A DNA stretch of 64,000 nucleotides from Diphasiastrum complanatum (Eukaryota; Streptophyta; Lycopodiopsida; Lycopodiales; Lycopodiaceae), in contig CM055093.1 in the NCBI GenBank assembly GCA_029204225.1, positions 25,251,497 through 25,315,496 on the forward strand. Direction: 5' to 3'. Position 1 is the stretch's first letter. Every line of letters begins with the position of its first letter. The notes under the pieces were generated by a model. The model saw only the letters and a list, made by a program, of their open reading frames with translations, was not told the DNA's origin and did no database searches. A program made the position numbers and the translations under genes. Below, in pieces: positions 56,657 to 64,000 of the stretch.

Positions 56657-57980
56657 CTACAGAAAAAGTACCAATGCCCACAACCCGGGCCAGGTGGAGA
56701 ATAAGTACATATCAGCGAAAGTAAGTGTGAAGTGTTCGCTGAGTGGAGCATACAGTGGGCCTTGATGGAGGCAAGTGCCGACTACATCTGGGCTTTTTCC
56801 GCGGTGGCATAGGGATAGGAATCTCATCATCGGAGTTATCAACATGTGCTCGAGTCCGAAAGAAGCCCTGTGAGAAGCAACTGTTGGGAGTCTAACCCCA
56901 GGTGATCTAGTACAGGCAGATGAGACCACCGAAGAGTAAGCATCTCACGAACAAGAAGTCCCAAGCAACGAGCATGCGTAGTGTATGCGGGCCATCGCGA
57001 AAGTGATAATAATACCTCCCCCGTATCTCATAATACAACGGACATCTGAGGAGGAAATGGGCTTCATCTTCCACCTCCTACAACGAGCACAAGCGACATA
57101 GACGACACTCTCAGGGGATATCCCATGCACGACCGGCCTCAGTAGCAAGCTGATGAGAGGAAATGCGCGCAACTGCCCAAGACGATAGCGCAGGCCGTGT
57201 GATAGGGGCTGTGAGAGATAGAGCGGAAACAATGGCAAACCAGAAGGATCCAGAGAGAGGAAGTGTGTCTGGTAATAGCTCAGTCAAATGCGGGAAGGTG
57301 GGAGGGAGCTCGAAGTCTGCTGCATATATCAACGGAATAAATAGCCTCGGATATATGAATGCGTACCATGAGGAAGATCCATAATAGAGATGCCCAGATG
57401 TCGTAAGAGATCAGACGCCTGCTGGTACCAGGATAGCTTGGCATGGGAATCAGCTAGGACACGTGAAGCAGTAACCGCAACATCTATGTATCTATTCGGG
57501 TGAGATGCACGAATCTCCTGAATCCGCTGAAGAAAAAGAATAAGGCGGAAAAAGCCCTCAAGGTTGATCGGAGGAGTAGCAAACTCAACACATAGGATAT
57601 CATGAGGGGTGGTAGTCTTGGCACGTATCATGCGACCCCAACATAGTGGCCTGAATGCGGGAAATGCCTGCGTAGTCCTGGAGAGAAAGTCCTGGCAACC
57701 AGATCTCAGAGGCATACATCACTGCTGGAACCACCCGTGTGTGAAACAACTAACATCTAGTTGCGGGATCAAAAATATGATTCATTGTACAAACACGCTC
57801 GAACTGGACCAATGCTGAAAGACCTGAGGAAATGTGCGCAAATGCAGCCTGGCGGAAACTAAGAAGGGGCGCAGTAAACAGGGTCCCAAGTAAGTATAAG
57901 AGGCAACAATGTCAACTTCCTGGCCATCATAGAAGAATTGATAATTGTGAAGGCTGTGTCGATTGGTGTTGAAAATCATG
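56657..57980 (-). pseudogene. LINE-4 ORF2 thumb and C-terminal zinc region
   Basis: Frames in order: the 57979-57782 frame (NTNRHSLHNYQFFYDGQEVD, YTYLGPC), 57715-57329 (RMIRAKTTTPHDILCVEFAT), 57332-57111 (SSHQLATEAGRAWDIP), then a zinc region with CRLC, EDEAHFLLRCPLYYEI (about 56990-57110). A short sequence CACAACCCGGGCCAGGT is present twice in the 3' UTR (near 56630 and 56679). Confidence 0.7.
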
Positions 57981-58039
57981 ATCTTCGTCTTTTTTAAGTC
58001 AACAGAGAGACCCCAAGCAACTAAAAACTGATGTAAGGC

Positions 58040-58609
58040 CTATAAGTGACACTGCAACCCTTCTGGTGAGGGAGAAAGCAGAACAATGTCATCTGCATAA
58101 AGCAGAATGGGGATGAGCAAATGAGCGAGCGGGCAACCATCTCCACCTTCTTCATGAATGAGGCGCTCAAGATCATCAATATAAAGTGCAAACAACGGAG
58201 GGGACAATGGACAGCCTTGCTTGACGCCAACAATGCTACGGATGGGAGAAGACAAATCAGTTTCCAGCCGAATACGTGCTAGAACTCTCTCATACAGAGC
58301 AACCACTGCCGCGAGAATAGAGTCGGAAAAGCCAAGCTGACGTAGTCTGTTGATCAAAAGATGACGGGGAATAGTATCAAAGGCCTTAGAGAGATCAATG
58401 AAACAAGTAAATACCTTCTTGCCCATATGCTTTGCCTCCTCAATGATAGTACTTAGAGTGAAGACATGATCAAGAGTGCTATAACCCCGGCGGAAGCCAA
58501 CCTGGCCAGTCACATACAATATTGGCAATTGGTTGAGGAGCTCGGCTAAAAGGAGGTCAATGTCAGACGTACAATTGTTCTTGAGTTTGCAGATGGTGGC
58601 TTCAACCAT
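58040..58609 (-). pseudogene. LINE-4 reverse transcriptase core
   Basis: The 189-codon frame holds GQVGFRRGYSTLDHVFTLST, FIDLSKAFDTIPRHLLINRL, GVKQGCPLSPPLFALYIDDL and LLYADDIVLLSP. Blocks that precede the core in LINE-2 and LINE-3 (the NWCTNLLHPI and MAKLYGSVLQ types) are absent: the text goes from KLKNNCTSDIDLLLAEL straight to YVTGQVGFRRG, an internal deletion of about 70 codons. Confidence 0.88.
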
Positions 58610-58736
58610 GTCAGGAGCAAAGAGGTCACAGTGGGTAGGACGAGAAGAAAGAGAGATGGAAGGGTGAGCAGTTGTATATAGGTTGGTTGCATAGTCGACC
58701 CAGGATCGAAGAGGGATGGGTGCAATGGATAGGGGC

Positions 58737-60037
58737 TTATGAAGAAAGATTTTCCAAAAAGTAGCCGAGGAAGCAGAGTGGAGGGAGGCGAAGGAGGTAG
58801 GAGGAACGAGAAGGAAAGTAGGCCACTTTCTTTTTGCGGAGAAGGGAATGAAGCTGCTTTTCTACGGAAGAAAAAAGTGTAGAATTGGAGAATTTGAGGA
58901 ACTCGACATATTTCTGGAAGAAAGAACAGTCGTTGTCATACCATTTATTATGGGTACGACGATGAGAAGAGAAGCGGCGAGGGGGTGCAATGGCATGAGC
59001 GGCAGTAGTTAGGGCGTGTGTAGTGACATAAGAGGAGGAAGGAAAGTGGTCCAGAAGACGAGAGATGTGGGCAACATAGGCCTGGGATTGATGAGGAGGT
59101 ATACGATAGCGGGTGGGTCGAACAAAGAGGGAAGGTGGACTTGGCGTTGGGGAGAAGGAGAGGTAGAGCAGAGAGTGATCAGCGAGGACCGGGGTAGAGA
59201 TGGTGAAGGATGTCAGGCGGGGGAATAAAGCAGGAGATGCAATGAAATAGTCCACTATGCTGTGACCGCCACCAAATGGGTGACAAGTATATGCAGAGGA
59301 GGATGGCCATTGCTGAAGATTGTTAAGGATAATGAGACCGTGTGCTTGAGCCAACCTCAGATGCTGTTCCCCAAAAAGCGTAACCGTCGTTGATGAGTCC
59401 TGAGAATAACGGGCATAAGAGGTATCCAACAAAAAAACGGATGAAGAGAGTGTGTCAGCATAGAACTCAGTTTGGCGAGTGGCTGTGCATGCGTTAAAGT
59501 TCCCTGCAAACAATATGTAACCCTGTAGAGAGAGTCTAGCAACGCCGTCAGAAAGGACCTGAAAAGGATCACCTCCCAAATCCATAAACACTGAAGTGTG
59601 GGGAGCAAAGTAGCACATTGCAACAAACAAGTCCTTGTCCAGCCCCAAGAAGTATGCAGTAATCTAAAGCCACAAGTAATGGCCATAAGTATCCCGAGAC
59701 ACCAACCGAATAGAAGGAGTATACACCGACTTGTACAAACATGCAACTCCACTAGAGGCCCGAAGTATCCTGTCCTGTAGCATAGGTCGTGGAGCAGAAA
59801 TCCACTGAAAACCAGAAATGTGCGGAAGTGGGTGTGTGGAAGATTCATATGTCTCTGCAAAAAGTAGAAAATCAGCCGAACACATATAGGTGTCAAGATC
59901 AGCCACTGTAGAAGAGGTGGAGAGTCCGCGCAATTCCAAAAACCGAATGTGACGCTAGCCGGGGCTATTGGGCTGCTCCCGATGCTCGAGTACCCCAACT
60001 TCCTATTGACGCTTGGAGAAAAAGCGAGGGTTGCCAT
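58737..60037 (-). pseudogene. LINE-4 APE-type endonuclease
   Basis: The 303-codon frame 58737-59648 plus 59664-59939 gives an almost continuous endonuclease broken by one stop near 59663. Motifs: LLFAETYES (Glu), MCYFAPHTSV, LFAGNFNACTATRQTEF (GDFNA with Asp changed to Asn), GGHSIVDYFIASP and VLADHSLLYLS. The Asp-to-Asn change at the GDFN motif would probably weaken activity. The frame continues through NKWYDNDCSFFQKY toward RT. Confidence 0.87.
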
Positions 60038-60040
60038 ATG

Positions 60041-61063
60041 TTAATACCACCCGCTGTTGTTTTGTCCTTGCCTCTTGAATAATAGTTTACGCTGTAACCA
60101 TTGGCGGTCATCATCTATGTAAATCTGAGAGCCTCGGAGGAGTACGACCCGCATGAAGAACTGTCTGCCGTCGTCCATAGTTTTTGAATTTGACAAATAA
60201 TACCTTCGGATCATGCTGGAGGTGCCAAGCATACTGGATACCTGGAACTAAGAGTCCCATGCGTGAAGTAAACAAAGAGGTAACCTGGTCCAGTGCTGTG
60301 CCCTCAGTAGGAAGACCCCGGAATCTTAAGGTTTAGCTTTTTGTCATCCCGACGTTGTTGTTCTGCCAAGACGCCTTTCACCGTGGTGTCTAAGGAGGGT
60401 GCTACAGAAGACGAAGAGGTGGTTAGATGATCTCAGGATAGAAGCCCATGATTTGGTCTCACGGACTTCTTGCTCGAGAGTAGGTACCTTCTGTACATGT
60501 TCCACCGTCTCATGAAGCCGCTGTTCAAGAACAGGAATCCGGGTAGTGCACTCAACAGTGTCATGTATTTGGCGCTCAAGTAGGGGAAGCTTACTCATGG
60601 ATGCCTTAGTATCCTCAACAACACGGGAGATATTAGGGATGATGTCCCTCTGCAAAGCACTGAGCGCAGCACAAAGAGAAGCAATTTTAGTCTGTTGAGC
60701 GTCAATCGTTGCAGTCTTAGTAAGCAAATTCTCACGAAGTTCATTGAGTTGTGAAAAAAAAGCGGCAAATTGCTTAGAAATGTACTCATTCAGCGAGGAG
60801 ATGTTCTCGGGAGTGGTGTGCTGTGTGTAGGTGTGGCATGTGTCTCCCATAGCAGCTGAGGACGAAGCAGTAACCTGTGGCACTGACAGAATCGGTAGGC
60901 GTGGTGGATGCAATTTCCAAAGTACAAACACGTTTGCGAGAGCCTGTAGACATAAACTTCTTAGCACGCTTTGTCCGCAAGACAAAGCCTGGAGGAAGGC
61001 GAAGCGAAGCCGTAGGATGATTTGCGGGGAGAGAGATGAGAGAGGAAGCAAAACCCTAATCAA
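60041..61063 (-). pseudogene. LINE-4 ORF1 with long coiled coil
   Basis: The 239-codon frame 60344-61063 has ENISSLNEYISKQFAAFFSQ and repeated heptad-like units with LLERQIHDTVE, LEQRLHETVEHVQ and LEQEVRETKSWASIL, a long coiled coil likely used for trimerisation. The C-terminal RNA-binding part lies in other frames, ending with RGSQIYIDDDRQWLQRK (60041-60232). The coding start shifts frame near 60960 (KRAKKFMSTGSRKR). Confidence 0.78.
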
Positions 61064-61442
61064 GCAGTTTTACGGAAATGAGCGTAACTTTGTTAATTGA
61101 TTCAGATCGAAGGTAAGTCAGAGCACTACGCAGTCGTCAGACTGTACTTGCAGTACGTCACGGATACGTATAGATTGTATGGATTTTACAAACTGCGAAA
61201 ATTTTGAGATCAAGAAAAATCAAATTTTCAAAAACTCAAACTGTTGAGGATCTATTGCAAGAGGATAGCAGTAATGAAGTCTTGAGAAACAAGCTTAAAG
61301 TAGCTAAAAGTGATGCAAGAAAGTGTCATGCACAAAAAAGGTAGATCTAGCCACAAAGAAAGCTAGAAAGAAGTGAGAGTTCCATGGAGATGGAAGTAGT
61401 GAGGAGATGATGGCTGCGTGGAGATGGAAGCATGGAGGTGGG

Positions 61443-61444
<2 letters not shown>
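61064..61444 (-). other. LINE 5' UTR (copy in LINE-4)
   Basis: It matches 46862-47308 with small indels. Its right end merges through GGAGATGGAAG-type sequence into (GA)n. Confidence 0.75.

Positions 61445-61493
<49 letters not shown>
61445..61493. repeat. (GA)24 between LINE-5 tail and LINE-4 5' end
   Basis: The tract connects the 5' UTR of LINE-4 to the 3' hairpin region of LINE-5. Confidence 0.97.
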
Positions 61494-61497
<4 letters not shown>

Positions 61498-62433
61498 ATT
61501 AATGTCTTTTCCATGCCAAAAGGCATATAAGACTGATGAAGTACATGTCAAGTACATGGTAATCATGGGAACGTATAAAACGTCTCCAAAATTGCAATAA
61601 AGAAAACATCTGGTACAAACTAAAATAGAGAATTATGCGAGTGCGAGAGTTGTGTGTGCATAATAATCATATGTATCTATGTCAAGATTTCTAGACTGTG
61701 CTGCTGCTGTAAAAAGATGTAATGCGAGTCTCAACATGAGAAAGCACTGGAGCCTGCCGGGCATTGTCTGTGAGCATGAGCATGTGTAGTAGTAGTACGT
61801 CTCTACGTAGGATGTATGGTGATCCTGATAGTAACATGATGGTGGGAAGTATACTGTCTCTGATCTGTATGAGCATGTGAGCGGCTATCATCCTCGTCGT
61901 CTTCATAATCCTCATCCTCAGGCACAAAATCACGCGATCTCTACCTAGTAAAGAATGAAGTAATCAATGGCTGAGGTAAAATGTTGGGGTGTCCCGTATA
62001 AATCTCTCCATAGTATGAACATCTCGGAGTATCATCAGAGCGACACATCGTGGGTCCTCATAGGTTGGTTACGCCAATTCCTCTCTAGATATGCTCGATA
62101 GAGGAATCGTCTGATATATTGGTGGGTGCCTGAGGGAAGCTCTGTGATGGAGATACCAAATGACTCAAGTAGGAGGTGAGATGCCTGAGAGAACCATGAT
62201 AATCTGTAGCCCTGAGCATGAAGACGCTGTGAGGAGGATAGTGCAACCTATATGTATCGTCTGTCTATATCTGGGAACGCCTATATCGTCTGTATATATA
62301 GGTAATGAGCTGAAGAGCTACCTCGATCTGTATCGGTGGAACTGCAAACTCTGGCCAGGAGAATCTCATGTGGAACAAAGGCTTCGCTTGAATCAACCGA
62401 GCTAGCATGGTGGTCTGTAATCGTGAGAGAGAG
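61494..62433 (-). mobile_element. LINE-5: 5'-truncated, internally deleted copy of the LINE-3 type
   Basis: 61494-62060 matches the 3' part of LINE-3 (51269-51845) and 62065-62433 matches 52190-52560. The piece between, the zinc region, is missing. Similarity to LINE-3 ends at about 62433. The hairpin (61504-61533) is identical in pairing to that of LINE-3. Confidence 0.85.
61504..61533 (-). other. LINE-5 3' two-tier hairpin
   Basis: Outer arms GTCTT/AAGAC, inner arms ATGCC/GGCAT, loop TTTT on the minus strand. Confidence 0.75.
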
Positions 62434-63402
62434 AGTTGCTAGCACGCTTTCTTGCAGCCCTGGCCCTTGTCACTTGATATTAAATCTTCAACGTTCAAAC
62501 GTTCAGGAATCCAGATTGTATCATGATTCATCTTTCAAATTTCATGCACATTGCACATCACACAATGTTGAATGATCAATCACAATGCACATGCCACAAT
62601 GTCAACAGTGAACACATGCACACCGAGCCAACTCTCGTCTTGAACTTTGAAGGCTGAATCCTAACTTCATAAGTAGTATGTCCTAAGTCCTTGCTCGTTT
62701 TCGACCAACAAAATTGTTTTAGGGCTGTTTTTCTTGGCATTTACCATTGGCTTTTTGTTCAACAACACTACACATGCCACATTTCACAATCAACCCATTT
62801 TCTAAAAAAAAAAAGAATGATTGAATCATGCGCTTGATATCCATTCTCTTATAATTAAGCTATGTTTTAATTATATTTTTATAACCTTAACTAGAGAATA
62901 AAGTGTTGACACATGTCTTTGAATGCCCATAAAGAGGGAAGACCTGAGATTCAAAAAGTGGAAGAGTAAGGAGGGCGAGCTTGGGTGAGAGTAAAGAACA
63001 TTTTGATATTTTGTCAATTTGCAAGTTATATATCATTGGGTTGAACCCCTTAAGTATATGGTCTATGATAAGGGCTGATTTCCCACTATGTCATTGGGCT
63101 GTAGTGTAGGATACTGTAGATTCTAGAAGCTCATTTTTCAGCTTTTTTTGATTTGAGATGTTTGGGACTTATGTAAGGAGCTTGACAACAAGGCTCTTTT
63201 GTAGGAGAGCACTACAAAGACAATGGGTTGTTGATTTTCTAGATTTTGCTTTTAACAATGTTCATGTAAGCTGCTTGGCTGTAAAGCGTCGTCGTGGCAA
63301 ATAATAGCAGTTCACTCTTTGATAGCCCAGCTTTTAGTTCCTTTTGGACCTTCTTCATTGTTGGGGAAACAGCCTGTGCTAACAAGAGTAACTTTCTTCC
63401 AG
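62434..63402 (+). other. Host intron, right part
   Basis: No gene or element is recognised. It ends in a pyrimidine-rich acceptor, ACTTTCTTCCAG (63391-63402). Confidence 0.5.
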
Positions 63403-63476
63403 GTGGCATATGTAGGGCTCAGAGTAACAAGGTTTTCTTTCATGATTTAACGTGTGTATCAAACAAACCTGTTGAA
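63403..63476 (+). CDS. Host gene exon candidate continuing the WD-repeat-like protein
   Basis: Bounded by ACTTTCTTCCAG and GTAAGT. Its only open frame reads, after two bases, GICRAQSNKVFFHDLTCVSN then KPVE, resembling the second half of a WD40 blade (S-N-x-V-x-x-x-D-L). It would plausibly follow the NLDE end of 44587-44678. The phases disagree by one base: the earlier exon ends in phase 0 and this frame needs one extra base. A missing micro-exon, a one-base deletion (pseudogene) or a sequence error could explain this. Confidence 0.5.
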
Positions 63477-64000
63477 GTAAGTAATCCATATCTATAATAC
63501 TCAAAGTGACTGCATCTGTAATGTAGTAAACATTGTCTTTTCTGCCTCAAACTGAGTTCTCTTATTGCGCTATCCTGACAAGATAGTAAGGGTCATCGAT
63601 AACTTGAAGAACAAAATCAATGATGAGGGTCCTTATGAATTTGAGCATCGATAGCTTCAGCCATTGAGAGCATATTTGTTGACTTGTCAAAGTTCAATAT
63701 AATCTGCAAGTTTTTCTTGGTTTTATCTTTCTTCATATATCGTGACTCTCCCATGGATAAAGCTTGTAAGTATAATATTCAAAACGAGCTTTGCTTCTGC
63801 ATGAGGCTACGGCATCCATTATTGCTGCATAGATCTTACACATCTTTGGTTTAAAAAAGGTATTTGAAGCAAAATATAGAAGCTGGCCAGGACACCAAAG
63901 TGGAAGATATGGATTTTTAGATCTAACCTACGCCAAACAGAAGGACTCCAGGTGAGCGATATTGTTGAAGCTCCATGTTCCATTAGTTTGTTAAATGGTA
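63477..64000 (+). other. Host intron or flank; nothing recognised
   Basis: It follows a good GTAAGT donor. No further exon was identified before the window ends. Confidence 0.45.

Larger units (their letters stand above)
56521..61444 (-). mobile_element. LINE-4 copy, nearly full length, no hairpin or (TC)n tail at its 3' end
   Basis: Right to left: 5' UTR (61064-61444), ORF1 (60041-61063), endonuclease (58737-60037), RT (58040-58609), C-terminal zinc region (56657-57980). Its 3' end lies near 56521 at an A-rich minus-strand stretch and lacks the hairpin seen in the other four copies. RT is shortened before its core. Left limit approximate. Confidence 0.82.

Overview
The window is repeat-rich nuclear DNA of a land plant. 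The evidence is LTR retrotransposons with plant-type primer binding sites (initiator-tRNA-Met type TGGTATCAGAGCC; Athila/Tat-type TGGCGCCGTTGCC), a CACTA/En-Spm TNP2 transposase relic, plant-type chromoviruses and LINEs, and GT-AG introns. Dense nesting and a very long TE-filled intron suggest a large genome, but nothing allows a species call. Nearly every long reading frame is a decayed transposon gene. Assignments rest on motif recognition by eye, without database searches.

Layout. 1-2620: decayed Ty3/gypsy pol (+). 2842-7475: copia material (+) in the order pol tail, PPT, LTR, PBS, gag, integrase, with no reverse transcriptase. 7476-11523: mostly non-coding, with short gypsy fragments and tandem repeats. 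11524-13085: TNP2-like transposase relic (-), with a structurally complete 5.3-kb copia-like LTR element (13193-18512, LTRs 801 and 831 bp) inserted just upstream of it. 19605-24091: Athila/Tat-like gypsy element (LTR, PBS, gag, RNase H, integrase), followed by a 442-codon unknown ORF with its own TATA box (24925-26250) and frameshifted coiled-coil remains. 28516-31205: AG microsatellite and a decayed copia pol (-). 31205-31708: gypsy RT fragment (-). 33652-37065: chromovirus (-) containing an insertion of its own family. 39594-40640: another chromovirus remnant (-). 40935-41338: a complete 404-bp TRIM element whose two 144-bp LTRs carry a tRNA-like domain.

From about 43.7 kb to the right edge the host DNA appears to belong to one plus-strand gene. 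Three short exons (43734-43788, 44361-44402, 44587-44678) join in frame and encode a WD-repeat-like segment. A fourth exon-like block (63403-63476) follows after about 18.7 kb. That gap holds five LINE copies (45385-62433), all antisense to the gene and head to tail. Three of the four LINE-LINE junctions, and the outer 3' end of the array, lie at (GA)n/(CT)n tracts. Four LINE 3' ends carry the same two-tier hairpin with compensatory changes. A 688-bp TIR element with a 10-bp target duplication sits inside the RT of LINE-2.

No rRNA, CRISPR, prokaryotic or organellar genes were seen. Most candidate novelty lies in the (GA)n-associated LINE array, the tRNA-bearing TRIM and the repeat-carrying TIR element.
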